A program made the translations under genes and the position numbers. Shown here one piece after another: positions 27,726-41,952 of a stretch of 64,000 nt of DNA. The stretch lies in assembly GCF_014646095.1 (NCBI RefSeq), contig NZ_BMMU01000008.1, forward strand, positions 1 to 64,000, in the 5' to 3' direction. How positions within the stretch are numbered: the first letter of the stretch is position 1; every line of letters begins with the position of its first letter. Source of the DNA: Streptomyces lacrimifluminis. Lineage in GTDB: Bacteria > Actinomycetota > Actinomycetes > Streptomycetales > Streptomycetaceae. The notes beneath the pieces are model-generated. The model was not told the DNA's origin. It did no database searches and was given only the letters and a program-made list of their open reading frames with translations.

Positions 27726-28013
27726 ATGGCGGACGCCGTGGGCTCCATCGATATGCCTGATGCCCAGGATGAGGCGCCCGAGTCGGACAAGAAGACTCGT
27801 AAGGGCGGTAAGCGCGCCAAAAAGGGCCCGCTGAAGCGTCTCGCGGTCTTCTACCGTCAGATCGTCGCGGAGCTCCGCAAGGTCGTCTGGCCTACGCGCA
27901 ACCAGCTGACGACGTACACGACCGTGGTGATCGTCTTTGTGGTCATCATGATCGGCCTGGTGACTCTGATTGACTTTGGCCTCGACAAAGCCGCCAAGTA
28001 CGTCTTTGGCTGA
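27726..28013 (+). CDS. secE: preprotein translocase subunit SecE
   Basis: Single-spanning subunit of the SecYEG translocon, 95 residues. The acidic/Lys-rich N-terminus (~1-40) leads into the conserved amphipathic motif [20 protein letters not shown] and one transmembrane helix ([21 protein letters not shown]). ATG 27726 is the first start, with GTGAGGA upstream. It lies between tRNA-Trp and nusG, the standard order. Confidence 0.96.
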   Translation: MADAVGSIDMPDAQDEAPESDKKTRKGGKRAKKGPLKRLAVFYRQIVAELRKVVWPTRNQLTTYTTVVIVFVVIMIGLVTLIDFGLDKAAKYVFG

Positions 28014-28020
28014 GCCAAGA

Positions 28021-28052
28021 GCGAAGGGCGCCGGGTGCGGCGCCCCTTTCGC
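28021..28052 (+). terminator. hairpin between secE and nusG
   Basis: GCGAAGGGCGCC (28021-28032) pairs with GGCGCCCCTTTCGC (28039-28052) with one bulge, starting 7 bases after the secE stop. It may act as an attenuator or processing site, since nusG follows 38 bases later. Confidence 0.5.
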
Positions 28053-28090
28053 ATGTTCCACCCACATGTATCCAGGAAGAAGCAGCCACC

Positions 28091-28993
28091 GTGTCTGACA
28101 CTGACCCGAACCTGAACGACGCCATCGTGCCGGACGAGTCCGTGGATGACGAGCTCGACATCGTCGAGGGCGTTGACGAGGTCGAGGACGAGGTCGACGC
28201 TGCGGACGCCGCCGTGGGGGAGCCCGCCGAGGAAGCAGCCATCCACGTCGAGGACGAAGACGGCGATGTCGTCGAGGCCGTCGCCGACGAGGACGAAGAG
28301 CTCGTCGAGGCCGATGCCGAAGACGCCGTCGAGGCCGATGCCGAGGCTGAGGAAGCCGAAGAAGAGGCCGAGCCCGTCGACCCCGTCGCGGCCCTCCGCG
28401 AGGAACTGCGCACGCTCCCCGGCGAGTGGTACGTCATCCACACGTACGCCGGTTACGAGAACCGTGTGAAGACCAACCTCGAACAGCGTGCCGTCTCGCT
28501 CAACGTCGAGGACTTCATCTTCCAGGCCGAGGTGCCGCAGGAAGAGGTCGCCCAGATCAAGAACGGCGAGCGCAAGACGGTCCGCCAGAACAAGCTTCCC
28601 GGCTACGTTCTCGTCCGCATGGACCTGACGAACGAGTCCTGGGGCGTCGTCCGCAACACTCCCGGTGTCACCGGCTTCGTGGGCAACGCGTACGACCCGT
28701 ACCCGCTGACCCTGGACGAGATCGTCAAGATGCTCGCCCCGGAGGCCGAGGAGAAGGCCGCCCGTGAGCTCGCCGAGGCCGAGGGCAGGCCGGCTCCGGC
28801 CCGCAAGCTCGAGGTCCAGGTGCTGGACTTCGAGGTCGGCGACTCGGTCACCGTCACCGACGGCCCGTTCGCGACGCTGCAGGCGACCATCAACGAGATC
28901 AACGCCGACTCGAAGAAGGTCAAGGGCCTCGTCGAGATCTTCGGCCGCGAGACCCCGGTCGAGCTGTCGTTCGACCAGATCCAGAAGAACTAG
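28091..28993 (+). CDS. nusG: transcription termination/antitermination factor NusG
   Basis: Transcription elongation factor of 300 residues. The first ~100 residues are a strongly acidic Asp/Glu/Val/Ala extension, typical for streptomycetes. The NGN domain follows ([53 protein letters not shown] in pieces), then the KOW domain ([25 protein letters not shown]) and the end [13 protein letters not shown]. It bridges RNA polymerase to Rho or to the ribosome. GTG 28091 is used; there is no good alternative. Confidence 0.96.
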   Translation: MSDTDPNLNDAIVPDESVDDELDIVEGVDEVEDEVDAADAAVGEPAEEAAIHVEDEDGDVVEAVADEDEELVEADAEDAVEADAEAEEAEEEAEPVDPVAALREELRTLPGEWYVIHTYAGYENRVKTNLEQRAVSLNVEDFIFQAEVPQEEVAQIKNGERKTVRQNKLPGYVLVRMDLTNESWGVVRNTPGVTGFVGNAYDPYPLTLDEIVKMLAPEAEEKAARELAEAEGRPAPARKLEVQVLDFEVGDSVTVTDGPFATLQATINEINADSKKVKGLVEIFGRETPVELSFDQIQKN

Positions 28994-29018
28994 CACTTCT
29001 GGAACAGATGCCTCCGAC

Positions 29019-29065
29019 CAGGTCAGACAGGCTCTCACAGCCGGTCTGACCTGCTCGGTTTTTGG
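29019..29065 (+). terminator. intrinsic terminator after nusG
   Basis: AGGTCAGAC (29020-29028) pairs with GTCTGACCT (29044-29052) with an inner GGCT/AGCC helix, and TTTTT follows at 29059-29063. It separates the secE-nusG transcript from rplK-rplA. Confidence 0.8.
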
Positions 29066-29089
29066 CCGCACATGGATACCCGTTATCGT
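29061..29089 (+). promoter_or_regulatory. candidate rplK promoter
   Basis: TTTGGC (29061-29066) and TATCGT (29084-29089) are 17 bases apart; the -35 overlaps the nusG terminator tract. The leader to rplK would be about 65 bases and could hold the L1 autoregulatory site of the rplK-rplA operon, which I cannot confirm by eye. Confidence 0.45.
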
Positions 29090-29160
29090 TGTGCGGTATG
29101 CCTCCGTCCGGATGATCCGGAGAGGGGGCTGAAAACTCTCACTAGGACCCGGAGAGAGCA

Positions 29161-29595
29161 ATGCCTCCCAAGAAGAAGAAGGTCACGGGGCTCATCAAGC
29201 TCCAGATCAACGCCGGAGCGGCCAACCCCGCCCCGCCGGTCGGGCCCGCGCTCGGCCAGCACGGCGTCAACATCATGGAGTTCTGCAAGGCCTACAACGC
29301 CGCGACCGAGTCGCAGCGTGGCTGGGTGATCCCGGTGGAGATCACGGTCTACGAGGACCGCTCCTTCACCTTCATCACCAAGACGCCGCCGGCCGCGAAG
29401 ATGATCCTCAAGGCCGCGGGTGTCGAGAAGGGCTCCGGCGAGCCGCACAAGACCAAGGTCGCCAAGATCACTCAGGCGCAGGTCCGCGAGATCGCCACGA
29501 CCAAGCTTCCCGACCTGAACGCCAACGACCTGGACGCCGCGTCGAAGATCATCGCCGGCACCGCCCGTTCGATGGGCATCACGGTCGAGGGCTGA
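29161..29595 (+). CDS. rplK: 50S ribosomal protein L11
   Basis: Large-subunit protein (144 residues) that binds the GTPase-associated region of 23S rRNA. The N-terminal domain has the thiostrepton-region prolines ([31 protein letters not shown], in parts) and the C-terminal RNA-binding domain ends [28 protein letters not shown] 29161 with GGAGAGA upstream. Full length, no irregularity. Confidence 0.97.
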
Positions 29596-29680
29596 GCCCT
29601 CACCTCGTAAGCCTTAGCAGTGCGTGGCAGGACCTGCTCGGTCCGTACCACGACTCCTCAGAACAACATCAGGAGCAGTA

Positions 29681-30406
29681 GTGAGCAAGCGCAGCAAGTC
29701 TCTCCGCGCTGCGGACGCCAAGATCGACCGGGACAAGCTCTACGCCCCGCTCGAGGCCGTCCGTCTCGCCAAGGAGACCTCCACGAGCAAGTTCGACGGC
29801 ACCGTCGAGGTCGCCTTCCGCCTGGGTGTCGACCCGCGCAAGGCCGACCAGATGGTCCGTGGCACCGTGAACCTCCCGCACGGCACCGGTAAGACCGCCC
29901 GGGTCCTGGTCTTCGCGACCGGTGACCGTGCCGAGGCCGCGACCGCCGCCGGCGCCGACATCGTCGGCTCCGACGAACTGATCGACGAGGTGGCGAAGGG
30001 CCGTCTGGACTTCGACGCCGTCGTCGCCACCCCGGACCTCATGGGCAAGGTCGGCCGCCTCGGCCGTGTCCTCGGCCCGCGTGGTCTGATGCCGAACCCG
30101 AAGACGGGCACCGTGACCCCGGACGTGGCCAAGGCCGTGACCGAGATCAAGGGCGGCAAGATCGAGTTCCGCGTCGACAAGCACTCGAACCTGCACTTCA
30201 TCATCGGCAAGACGTCCTTCGAGGACGACAAGCTGGTGGAGAACTACGGCGCCGCGCTGGAGGAGATCCTCCGTCTGAAGCCGTCCGCCGCCAAGGGTCG
30301 CTACATCAAGAAGGCCGCCGTCAGCACGACGATCGGCCCCGGCATTCCGGTTGACCCCAACCGCACCCGCAACCTCCTCGTCGAGGAGGACCCGGCCGCC
30401 GTCTGA
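29681..30406 (+). CDS. rplA: 50S ribosomal protein L1
   Basis: Protein of 241 residues, the mobile stalk of the large subunit and usually the repressor of its own operon. Domain signatures: [48 protein letters not shown] and [14 protein letters not shown] 29681 is chosen because [11 protein letters not shown].. is the family start and CAGGAGCAG precedes it; an upstream in-frame ATG would add 19 unrelated residues. Confidence 0.97.
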   Translation: MSKRSKSLRAADAKIDRDKLYAPLEAVRLAKETSTSKFDGTVEVAFRLGVDPRKADQMVRGTVNLPHGTGKTARVLVFATGDRAEAATAAGADIVGSDELIDEVAKGRLDFDAVVATPDLMGKVGRLGRVLGPRGLMPNPKTGTVTPDVAKAVTEIKGGKIEFRVDKHSNLHFIIGKTSFEDDKLVENYGAALEEILRLKPSAAKGRYIKKAAVSTTIGPGIPVDPNRTRNLLVEEDPAAV

Positions 30407-30449
30407 GCCTCCCGCTCACTCCGGTAGCCGCGCGTACGCGTTTCGTACG

Positions 30450-30484
30450 ACGGGCCCCGCAACCTTTCGAGGTGCGGGGCCCGT
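30450..30484 (+). terminator. terminator after rplA
   Basis: A long G/C stem (ACGGGCCCCGCAACCT with AGGTGCGGGGCCCGT, one bulged A) closes on a TTCG tetraloop, 44 bases after the rplA stop. Confidence 0.8.
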
Positions 30485-30542
30485 TGTCGTACCGAGGGGT
30501 TAGCGTGAAGATCACGGGGTGTACGAGGGGGTTGGGGACCGG

Positions 30543-31454
30543 ATGAGGGACAGCGGTATACGGGGTATACAGGGTCTGCGGCGGGAGGTCCGGCCGGTCG
30601 CGGCGACCGCCGTGCTGGTGGCGCTGGGTGTGGCGATGTCGGCGTGCAGTCTCTCCGGTGCACCCGACGACGGGGACACCGGGCAGACCCGGGGCGCCGA
30701 CCGCCTCGACACCCGTACGGCCGCCGCGCTGCACGCCGTCGAGAAGGCCACCGACCGGGCCGGTTCCGCCCGGGTCAGCTCCTCCTCCGTCATGGGCGAC
30801 CTGCTCTCCATGCGGACGGCCGGCGTCCTCGGCTGGGCCGGTGAGCCGGTGGGCAGGCTCAGCATCACCTACACCGGGGGAGAGCTGGCCGAGTCCATGC
30901 GGGCGCTCAACAGCTCCTCCATGGAGGCCCGGCTGCTGCCCGACGCCTACTACGCCAAGGTCGGCGACAAGTTCGCCGCCCGGATGCAGGGCAAGCACTG
31001 GATCAGGTACGACTACGACGACCTGGCCGACCTGCCCGGCGGGTCGGGGACGTATCTGAAGGACCAGTTGCGCAACACCGCCCCGATCCAGCCGGTCAAG
31101 CTCCTGCTGGCCTCCGGTGACGTCCGCAGGGCCGGGACGGAGACGGTGCGCGGGGAGCGTACGACGCACTACTCGGGCGCGGTGGAGGTGGCCGCCCTCG
31201 CCGACTCCGCCCTCAAGGATCAGCTCGTCCAGGCCGGTGTCACCACCGAGACGGTCGACATCTGGGTCAACGACCGGAACCTGCTGGTCAAGAAGGTCGA
31301 GCGGGGCGAGCTGTCGAGTGGGCGGATGTCCTCGACGGCGTACTACAGCGAGTACGGCGTGAAGGCGGCGGTGACGGCACCGGAGGGCGGGGACACCGCG
31401 GACTTCAAGGACCTGTTGGGGAATTCAGAAGCCTCGTCGGCCCCACCGGGTTAG
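30543..31454 (+). CDS. secreted lipoprotein, LppX/LprAFG-like
   Basis: Predicted surface lipoprotein of 303 residues. The signal peptide (VRPVAATAVLVALGVAMSAC) ends in a lipobox with the lipidated cysteine at position 35, followed by a Gly/Asp/Thr linker. The mature part alternates beta strands (WAGEPVGRLSITYTG; GKHWIRYDYDDL; TTHYSGAVEV; VDIWVNDRNLLVKK), as in the LppX/LprG lipid-binding fold. ATG 30543 is placed directly before the signal peptide. It is paralogous to the next gene (shared TTHY.G.V and VD.WV segments). Role unknown; a lipid- or glycolipid-carrier function is inference from fold. Confidence 0.75.
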   Translation: MRDSGIRGIQGLRREVRPVAATAVLVALGVAMSACSLSGAPDDGDTGQTRGADRLDTRTAAALHAVEKATDRAGSARVSSSSVMGDLLSMRTAGVLGWAGEPVGRLSITYTGGELAESMRALNSSSMEARLLPDAYYAKVGDKFAARMQGKHWIRYDYDDLADLPGGSGTYLKDQLRNTAPIQPVKLLLASGDVRRAGTETVRGERTTHYSGAVEVAALADSALKDQLVQAGVTTETVDIWVNDRNLLVKKVERGELSSGRMSSTAYYSEYGVKAAVTAPEGGDTADFKDLLGNSEASSAPPG

Positions 31455-31511
31455 GCTCACGGTCGTTTCTGTGAATCGACCGTGTGTTCACAATGTTCCA
31501 TGGGGGAAATC

Positions 31512-32360
31512 ATGGCTGCTTCTGTTGTACGTGTGGGAACCGTGGGCCTCGCTGTGCTGCTCGTCGGCGCGGGTGCTGTCGCCTGTTCCAAGGGGGCGTC
31601 GGAGGAGTCGCCGAAGATGACGCCGGCGGCGGCTGTCGCCAAGGCGGCGAAGAACGTGGACGACATCACCTCCCTCAGCTACCGGATGACCGGCAAGACG
31701 CCCGAGGACGGCCGCGTCAAGGCCGACGCCAAGATGCGCCTCAAGCCCGACGTGGCGATGAGCATGAAGATCACCGCCCTCGACCAGGGCGCCGACGGCA
31801 CGGCCGAGATCCGTCTCGTCGACAAGGCGTTGTTCATAGGCGGGGGCGCGGCAGCCGCCAAGGAGATGGACGGCAAGAGCTGGATCAAGTTCGACATGGC
31901 CGCGCTGGGCGGCGCGGATGGCGCGGGTGGGTCCCTCGGGGCCGCCGGGCAGGCCGACAAGAACCCCGCCCAGGAGTCCACCTTCCTCACCGGCTCCAAG
32001 GACGTGAAGGAGGTCGGCGAGGAGACCGTGGACGGGGTGAAGACCACCCACTACCGGGGCACGGTCACCCTCGAGCAGTTCCGCGACTCCCTCAAGTCCC
32101 AGGGCAAGGCGACCCGCGAGCAGCGCGAGAAGAGCCTTGAGCAGTACGAAAAGATGGGCATCGACAAGTTCACGATGGACATGTGGATCGGCGAGGACGA
32201 ACTCACCAAGCAGTTCCGGATGCGCGGCCAGGCCGACAAGGGTCCGCTCGACATGACGATCACCTTCGACGACGTCAACAAGCCGGTGAGCATTGCCGCG
32301 CCTGCTGCGAAGGATGTCGCGGACCTGGCGGAGATGATGAAGGGTGCGCAGGAGGGCTGA
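31512..32360 (+). CDS. secreted lipoprotein, LppX/LprAFG-like (paralogue)
   Basis: Predicted lipoprotein of 282 residues, transcribed with the preceding paralogue after 57 bases. Signal peptide [20 protein letters not shown] ends in GAVAC with lipidated Cys25. The mature domain runs from a helix ([21 protein letters not shown]) through strands [42 protein letters not shown] to [19 protein letters not shown] and [16 protein letters not shown] 31512 has GGGGGA upstream; ATG 31500 is less likely. The pair sits between rplA and rplJ in Streptomyces generally. Substrate unknown. Confidence 0.78.
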   Translation: MAASVVRVGTVGLAVLLVGAGAVACSKGASEESPKMTPAAAVAKAAKNVDDITSLSYRMTGKTPEDGRVKADAKMRLKPDVAMSMKITALDQGADGTAEIRLVDKALFIGGGAAAAKEMDGKSWIKFDMAALGGADGAGGSLGAAGQADKNPAQESTFLTGSKDVKEVGEETVDGVKTTHYRGTVTLEQFRDSLKSQGKATREQREKSLEQYEKMGIDKFTMDMWIGEDELTKQFRMRGQADKGPLDMTITFDDVNKPVSIAAPAAKDVADLAEMMKGAQEG

Positions 32361-32394
32361 GCGTTCCGCTGGATGCGCGGTCCCTTTGCCGCGG

Positions 32395-32467
32395 GCCGGT
32401 GAGGGCTGGTCGCGCCCACGCGGCAAAGCCGCACATCGATACAGCCCCGCGCCCCTTGCAGGGCGCG
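32395..32467 (+). repeat. dispersed Streptomyces intergenic repeat (CTGGTCGCGCCCACGCGGC type)
   Basis: The block CTGGTCGCGCCCACGCGGC, then CCGCACATCGATACAGCCCC and a GCGCCCC-TTGCA-GGGCGC hairpin is a familiar intergenic element of Streptomyces. It contains two small stems (GCGGC-AAA-GCCGC and CGCGCCC/GGGCGCG). It lies after the lipoprotein pair and before the rplJ promoter. Function unknown. Confidence 0.65.
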
Positions 32468-32470
32468 GAT

Positions 32471-32737
32471 TTGCTTGGCGGGGACGCCCTCACGTACTCT
32501 CGTCCAGAAGCCAAAGACCGCTGGTCGTTGCCTTGTGCTCGTAAGAGGACTTGGTGGCCGAAGGATCCGCTGAACTGCGGACGACCTGCGCAGGTGTGAC
32601 TGTGGATGTGCTCCCGGACGAAATCCGCTCACGGAATTCGGTTGGTCGAGCTCACGCCCCGTGCGCCTGCGCCGGGGCGTTTCGTTTTCCCAGTCTCCTT
32701 TTGAGCGGTCCTCATCACCCGGAAGGAGGCCACGCTT
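32471..32737 (+). promoter_or_regulatory. rplJ promoter and leader region
   Basis: TTGCTT (32471-32476) and TACTCT (32495-32500), 18 bases apart, form a good promoter, giving a leader of about 230 bases before rplJ. The leader includes complementary blocks around 32540-32610 and a G/C-rich GCGCCTGCGCCGGGGCG stretch (32660-32680), consistent with an L10-type autoregulatory leader; I infer this from position and length, not from a fitted structure. GGAAGGAGG lies 8 bases before the start. Confidence 0.5.
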
Positions 32738-33268
32738 ATGGCAAGGCCCGACAAGGCTGCCGCGGTAGCCGAGCTCGCGGACCAGTTCCGTAGCTCGAAC
32801 GCCGCTGTGCTGACCGAGTACCGGGGTCTCACCGTGGCGCAGCTCAAGACGCTGCGTCGTTCGCTCGGTGAAGACGCCCAGTACGCCGTGGTGAAGAACA
32901 CGCTGACCAAGATCGCGGCCAACGAGGCCGGGATCTCCACGCTCGACGACCTGTTCAACGGTCCGACGGCGGTTGCCTTCATCACCGGTGACCCGGTGAC
33001 GTCGGCGAAGGGTCTTCGTGACTTCGCCAAGGACAACCCGAACCTCGTCATCAAGGGCGGTGTCCTTGACGGTAAGGCGCTGTCCGCCGACGAGATCAAG
33101 AAGCTTGCGGACCTCGAGTCCCGCGAGGTTCTGCTCGCCAAGCTGGCGGGCGCCATGAAGGGCAAGCAGTCGCAGGCTGCCTCGCTGTTCCAGGCGCTCC
33201 CGTCGAAGTTCGTCCGCACCGCGGAAGCGCTTCGCGTCAAGCTGGCCGAGCAGGGCGGTGCCGAGTAA
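32738..33268 (+). CDS. rplJ: 50S ribosomal protein L10
   Basis: Base of the L7/L12 stalk, 176 residues. Typical: [20 protein letters not shown].., [36 protein letters not shown], and a C-terminal helix ([14 protein letters not shown] [13 protein letters not shown]) that binds L7/L12 dimers. ATG 32738 follows GGAAGGAGG. Co-transcribed with rplL 111 bases downstream. Confidence 0.97.
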   Translation: MARPDKAAAVAELADQFRSSNAAVLTEYRGLTVAQLKTLRRSLGEDAQYAVVKNTLTKIAANEAGISTLDDLFNGPTAVAFITGDPVTSAKGLRDFAKDNPNLVIKGGVLDGKALSADEIKKLADLESREVLLAKLAGAMKGKQSQAASLFQALPSKFVRTAEALRVKLAEQGGAE

Positions 33269-33379
33269 CTCGGCTCGCACTCTGACCGCCGCCTGACGCG
33301 GTGGTCGACGCGGGCCGAACGTACGCCCGCCGACATGTACATCCGGCACCTGCCGAATTGACTGGAAGGATCGCCCATC

Positions 33380-33763
33380 ATGGCGACGAAGCTGTCCCAG
33401 GAAGAGCTGCTCGCGCAGTTCGAGACCCTCACCCTCATCGAGCTCTCCGAGTTCGTCAAGGCCTTCGAGGAGAAGTTCGACGTCACCGCCGCCGCCGCGG
33501 TCGCCGCTGCCCCGGCCGGCCCGGCCGCCGCCGCTGAGGTCGCCGAGGAGCAGGACGAGTTCGACGTCGTCCTCACCGGCGCCGGCGAGAAGAAGATCCA
33601 GGTCATCAAGGTCGTGCGTGAGCTGACCTCGCTGGGTCTCAAGGAGGCCAAGGACCTCGTGGACGGCGCCCCGAAGCCCGTTCTCGAGAAGGTCGCCAAG
33701 GAGGCCGCCGAGAAGGCTGCCGAGTCCCTCAAGGCCGCTGGCGCCTCCGTCGAGGTCAAGTAA
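33380..33763 (+). CDS. rplL: 50S ribosomal protein L7/L12
   Basis: Stalk protein that recruits translational GTPases, 127 residues. N-terminal dimerisation helices ([34 protein letters not shown], seen in parts), an Ala/Pro hinge (~38-52), and the C-terminal factor-binding domain with [25 protein letters not shown] 33380 has TGGAAGGA upstream. The two hairpins after the stop mark the end of the rplJL unit or an attenuator ahead of rpoBC. Confidence 0.97.
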   Translation: MATKLSQEELLAQFETLTLIELSEFVKAFEEKFDVTAAAAVAAAPAGPAAAAEVAEEQDEFDVVLTGAGEKKIQVIKVVRELTSLGLKEAKDLVDGAPKPVLEKVAKEAAEKAAESLKAAGASVEVK

Positions 33764-33782
33764 CTCGACTTGCGGCTGACAC

Positions 33783-33850
33783 AGGGCTACTCGTAGCCCT
33801 GTAACGCTGACGCAGTGAAGAGCGATCATCCATCTGGGTGGTCGCTCTTC
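33783..33850 (+). terminator. two successive hairpins after rplL
   Basis: Hairpin 1 is AGGGCTA-CTCG-TAGCCCT (33783-33800), 19 bases after the stop. Hairpin 2 is GAAGAGCGATCATCC with GGGTGGTCGCTCTTC around ATCT (33817-33850). No strong T-run follows, so partial read-through into rpoBC is possible. Confidence 0.7.
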
Positions 33851-34359
33851 GGCGTTCGAGGGGTCGGGTCGTGGCTGCCTTGCAGGCTTGGTGACGGCGA
33901 GTAAGGTGATCTTCGTCGTGCCTCCCGAACGCCCCTGATGCTGTGCCGCACGTGACGATGGCAGCACCGGGTTTGGGTATGGAGGCCTTGACGAACCGCA
34001 CGGAGCGCGCAATTCTCAGGACGCGTCGTCACAACGATCCGAATCCGAGGCATGGATCGGTGGCGAAGAGGGCAGTATCGATGTGGCATCGAGGGCGTGG
34101 CTTGCAGCAGGGGTTGAGAGCAACGAGGGTCTTCAAAAACCCGGACTGGACATCAGTGGGCCTACTGGCTACACTGACCCTTTGCGCTGCCTGTTAGCTG
34201 CCTCCTGCCCGTCACCAGGGGCATGCCCTCGCTTGAGCATCGACGATCGGACCTTCTCCGACCTGGCCTTTTCCGGCTGGTCGTGGAGCGCCCGTCTCTG
34301 TGCCCCAGTGGGGAGCCGGTACGCGCGTAGTGAGTCCGAGCCCTCGGAAGGACCCCCTC
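33851..34359 (+). promoter_or_regulatory. rplL-rpoB intergenic region with rpoB promoter
   Basis: About 500 bases without a credible gene. The best promoter is TGGACA (34147-34152), 17 bases, TACACT (34170-34175), giving a ~178-base leader for rpoBC. A weaker pair, TTGACG (33988-33993) and AATTCT (34011-34016), is also 17 apart. The short frames here lack ribosome binding sites and span the promoter. Confidence 0.6.
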
Positions 34360-37300
34360 TTGGCCGCCTCGCGCACTGCCTCCGCGAATACGAACTACGG
34401 CGCCAGCACCGCCCCGCTGCGCATCTCCTTTGCAAAGATCAAGGAGCCTCTCGAGGTTCCGAACCTCCTTGCGCTGCAAACCGAGAGCTTCGACTGGCTG
34501 CTCGGTAACGCCGCGTGGAAGGCTCGTGTCGAGGCGGCTCTGGACAGCGGACAGGACGTCCCCACCAAGTCCGGTCTGGAGGAGATCTTCGAGGAGATCT
34601 CCCCGATCGAGGACTTCTCCGGGTCGATGTCCCTGACGTTCCGCGACCACCGCTTCGAGCCTCCGAAGAACTCGATCGACGAGTGCAAGGAGCGCGACTT
34701 CACGTACTCCGCGCCCCTCTTCGTCACGGCCGAGTTCACCAACAACGAGACCGGCGAGATCAAGTCCCAGACGGTCTTCATGGGCGACTTCCCGCTCATG
34801 ACCAACAAGGGCACCTTCGTCATCAACGGCACCGAGCGTGTCGTCGTGTCGCAGCTGGTCCGTTCGCCGGGTGTCTACTTCGACTCCTCCATCGACAAGA
34901 CGTCCGACAAGGACATCTTCTCCTCCAAGGTGATCCCCTCCCGGGGTGCCTGGCTGGAGATGGAGATCGACAAGCGCGACATGGTCGGTGTCCGCATCGA
35001 CCGCAAGCGCAAGCAGTCCGTGACCGTTCTGCTGAAGGCTCTCGGTTGGACGACCGAGCAGATCCTTGAGGAGTTCGGCGAGTACGAGTCGATGCGCGCC
35101 ACCCTGGAGAAGGACCACACCCAGGGCCAGGACGACGCGCTGCTCGACATCTACCGCAAGCTCCGTCCGGGCGAGCCGCCGACCCGTGAGGCCGCGCAGA
35201 CGCTTCTGGAGAACCTGTACTTCAACCCGAAGCGCTATGACCTCGCCAAGGTCGGCCGTTACAAGGTCAACAAGAAGCTGGGTGGCGAGGCCCCGCTGGA
35301 CGCCGGTGTGCTGACCGTCGAGGACATCATCTCGACGATCAAGTACCTGGTGAAGCTGCACGCCGGTGAGACCGAGACCGTTGGTGACAACGGCACGACG
35401 ATCGTCGTCGAGACCGACGACATCGACCACTTCGGCAACCGTCGTCTGCGCAACGTCGGCGAGCTCATCCAGAACCAGGTCCGTACGGGTCTGGCGCGTA
35501 TGGAGCGAGTCGTCCGTGAGCGCATGACGACCCAGGACGTCGAGGCGATCACGCCGCAGACCCTGATCAACATCCGGCCGGTCGTCGCCTCCATCAAGGA
35601 GTTCTTCGGCACCAGCCAGCTGTCGCAGTTCATGGACCAGAACAACCCGCTGTCGGGTCTCACCCACAAGCGCCGTCTGTCGGCTCTTGGTCCGGGTGGT
35701 CTCTCCCGTGAGCGGGCCGGCTTCGAGGTCCGTGACGTGCACCCCTCGCACTACGGCCGCATGTGCCCGATCGAGACCCCTGAAGGCCCGAACATCGGTC
35801 TGATCGGCTCGCTCGCCTCCTACGGCCGGGTCAACGCGTTCGGGTTCGTCGAGACCCCGTACCGCAAGGTCGTCGAGGGTGTCGTCACCGACGACGTCGA
35901 CTACCTGACGGCCGACGAGGAAGACCGCTTCGTCATCGCGCAGGCCAACGCGATCCTCTCCGACGACATGCGCTTCGAGGAGTCCCGCGTACTCGTCCGC
36001 CGCCGTGGCGGCGAGATCGACTACATCCCCGGCGACGACGTCGACTACATGGACGTCTCCCCGCGCCAGATGGTGTCCGTCGCGACCGCGATGATCCCCT
36101 TCCTGGAGCACGACGACGCCAACCGTGCCCTCATGGGCGCGAACATGATGCGCCAGGCCGTGCCGCTGATCACCGCCGAGGCTCCCCTCGTCGGTACGGG
36201 CATGGAGTACCGCTGCGCCGTCGACGCCGGTGACGTCATCAAGGCCGAGAAGGCGGGTGTGGTCCAGGAGGTCTCCGCGGACTACGTCACCGTCGCCAAC
36301 GACGACGGCACGTACACCACGTACCGCATCGCGAAGTTCTCGCGCTCCAACCAGGGCACCTCGGTCAACCAGAAGGTTGTCGTCAACGAGGGCGACCGGG
36401 TCGTCGAGCACCAGGTGCTCGCCGACGGTCCGGCCACCCAGGAAGGCGAGATGGCGCTGGGCAAGAACCTGCTCGTCGCCTTCATGCCGTGGGAGGGTCA
36501 CAACTACGAGGACGCGATCATCCTGTCGCAGCGCCTCGTCCAGGACGACGTCCTCTCCTCGATCCACATCGAGGAGCACGAGGTCGACGCCCGTGACACC
36601 AAGCTCGGCCCCGAGGAGATCACCCGGGACATCCCGAACGTCTCCGAGGAGGTCCTCGCCGACCTCGACGAGCGCGGCATCATCCGCATCGGTGCCGAGG
36701 TCGTCGCCGGTGACATCCTCGTCGGCAAGGTCACGCCCAAGGGTGAGACCGAGCTGACCCCCGAGGAGCGCCTGCTCCGCGCGATCTTCGGTGAGAAGGC
36801 GCGCGAGGTCCGCGACACCTCGCTGAAGGTGCCGCACGGCGAGATCGGCAAGGTCATCGGCGTCCGCGTCTTCGACCGTGAGGAGGGCGACGAGCTGCCG
36901 CCGGGCGTGAACCAGCTGGTTCGGGTCTACGTGGCGCAGAAGCGCAAGATCACGGACGGTGACAAGCTCGCCGGCCGCCACGGCAACAAGGGTGTTATCT
37001 CGAAGATCCTTCCGATCGAGGACATGCCGTTCCTCGAGGACGGAACTCCGGTCGACATCATCCTCAACCCGCTGGGTGTGCCGTCCCGAATGAACCCGGG
37101 ACAGGTGCTGGAGATCCACCTCGGCTGGCTCGCCAGTCGCGGCTGGGACGTCTCCGGGCTCGCGGACGACTGGGCGCAGCGCCTCCAGTCCATCGGGGCC
37201 GACGTGGTCTCCCCCGGCACCAACGTCGCCACCCCCGTCTTCGACGGTGCGCGTGAGGACGAGCTGGCCGGTCTGCTGAACCACACCATCCCGAACCGCG

Positions 37301-37842
37301 ACGGTTCGCGCATGGTGCTCCCGACCGGCAAGGCGCCGCTGTTCGACGGCCGCTCCGGCGAGCCGTTCCCGGAGCCCGTCTCCGTCGGTTACATGTACAT
37401 CCTCAAGCTCCACCACCTGGTCGACGACAAGCTCCACGCCCGTTCGACCGGTCCGTACTCGATGATCACCCAGCAGCCGCTGGGTGGTAAGGCCCAGTTC
37501 GGTGGCCAGCGATTCGGCGAGATGGAGGTGTGGGCGCTGGAGGCATACGGCGCCGCGTACGCCCTCCAGGAGCTGCTGACCATCAAGTCCGACGACGTGA
37601 CCGGCCGCGTGAAGGTCTACGAGGCCATCGTCAAGGGCGAGAACATCCCCGAGCCCGGCATCCCCGAGTCCTTCAAGGTGCTCATCAAGGAGATGCAGTC
37701 TCTCTGCCTCAACGTGGAGGTGCTGTCCAGTGACGGTATGTCCATCGAAATGCGTGACACCGACGAGGACGTCTTCCGCGCGGCGGAGGAGCTCGGCATC
37801 GACCTGTCCCGGCGTGAGCCGAGCAGCGTCGAAGAGGTCTGA
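34360..37842 (+). CDS. rpoB: DNA-directed RNA polymerase subunit beta
   Basis: RNA polymerase beta subunit, 1160 residues. The rifampicin region reads as the sensitive form ([33 protein letters not shown]), with downstream [40 protein letters not shown] and the C-terminal [21 protein letters not shown] region contacting beta-prime. The start is TTG 34360 ([10 protein letters not shown]): the conserved [20 protein letters not shown] follows and CGGAAGGA lies 7 bases upstream. A longer in-frame frame from 34300 overlaps the leader. No second, diverged rpoB is visible in the window. It is co-transcribed with rpoC, 97 bases downstream. Confidence 0.97.
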   Translation: MAASRTASANTNYGASTAPLRISFAKIKEPLEVPNLLALQTESFDWLLGNAAWKARVEAALDSGQDVPTKSGLEEIFEEISPIEDFSGSMSLTFRDHRFEPPKNSIDECKERDFTYSAPLFVTAEFTNNETGEIKSQTVFMGDFPLMTNKGTFVINGTERVVVSQLVRSPGVYFDSSIDKTSDKDIFSSKVIPSRGAWLEMEIDKRDMVGVRIDRKRKQSVTVLLKALGWTTEQILEEFGEYESMRATLEKDHTQGQDDALLDIYRKLRPGEPPTREAAQTLLENLYFNPKRYDLAKVGRYKVNKKLGGEAPLDAGVLTVEDIISTIKYLVKLHAGETETVGDNGTTIVVETDDIDHFGNRRLRNVGELIQNQVRTGLARMERVVRERMTTQDVEAITPQTLINIRPVVASIKEFFGTSQLSQFMDQNNPLSGLTHKRRLSALGPGGLSRERAGFEVRDVHPSHYGRMCPIETPEGPNIGLIGSLASYGRVNAFGFVETPYRKVVEGVVTDDVDYLTADEEDRFVIAQANAILSDDMRFEESRVLVRRRGGEIDYIPGDDVDYMDVSPRQMVSVATAMIPFLEHDDANRALMGANMMRQAVPLITAEAPLVGTGMEYRCAVDAGDVIKAEKAGVVQEVSADYVTVANDDGTYTTYRIAKFSRSNQGTSVNQKVVVNEGDRVVEHQVLADGPATQEGEMALGKNLLVAFMPWEGHNYEDAIILSQRLVQDDVLSSIHIEEHEVDARDTKLGPEEITRDIPNVSEEVLADLDERGIIRIGAEVVAGDILVGKVTPKGETELTPEERLLRAIFGEKAREVRDTSLKVPHGEIGKVIGVRVFDREEGDELPPGVNQLVRVYVAQKRKITDGDKLAGRHGNKGVISKILPIEDMPFLEDGTPVDIILNPLGVPSRMNPGQVLEIHLGWLASRGWDVSGLADDWAQRLQSIGADVVSPGTNVATPVFDGAREDELAGLLNHTIPNRDGSRMVLPTGKAPLFDGRSGEPFPEPVSVGYMYILKLHHLVDDKLHARSTGPYSMITQQPLGGKAQFGGQRFGEMEVWALEAYGAAYALQELLTIKSDDVTGRVKVYEAIVKGENIPEPGIPESFKVLIKEMQSLCLNVEVLSSDGMSIEMRDTDEDVFRAAEELGIDLSRREPSSVEEV

Positions 37843-37939
37843 CGGGAGTTCGGCGGGCCTTGAGCGATCAAGGCCCGCCGGCCCCAGGACCCCCGTATCA
37901 GACCCCATGACTTACAACCCTGAGAGGGATTGACGCATA

Positions 37940-41839
<3,900 letters not shown>

Positions 41840-41890
41840 GCGGGCAGTTCGGCTTGTTCGACCTGTTTGATCCGTTTGACTGCTTGATCT

Positions 41891-41928
41891 GAAGGGCGGT
41901 CACCCCCGTTGGGGGGTGGCCGCCCTTC
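41891..41928 (+). terminator. terminator after rpoC, shared with the convergent cassette
   Basis: GAAGGGCGG..CCCCC (41891-41907) pairs with GGGGG..CCGCCCTTC (41912-41928) around a GTTG loop: a long, nearly perfect stem. It lies 24 bases from the stop of the convergent M48 gene and may serve both directions. Confidence 0.85.
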
Positions 41929-41952
41929 GGCGTGTCCGGGCACCTTTCACGC

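Noticed and set aside
28081..28390. Acidic NusG N-terminus as a sign of gene fusion
   Set aside because: An acidic extension of this size is usual in Streptomyces NusG, so it is not an anomaly.
33943..34197. Short open frame in the rpoB upstream region
   Set aside because: It spans the best rpoB promoter and has no ribosome binding site or recognisable sequence.
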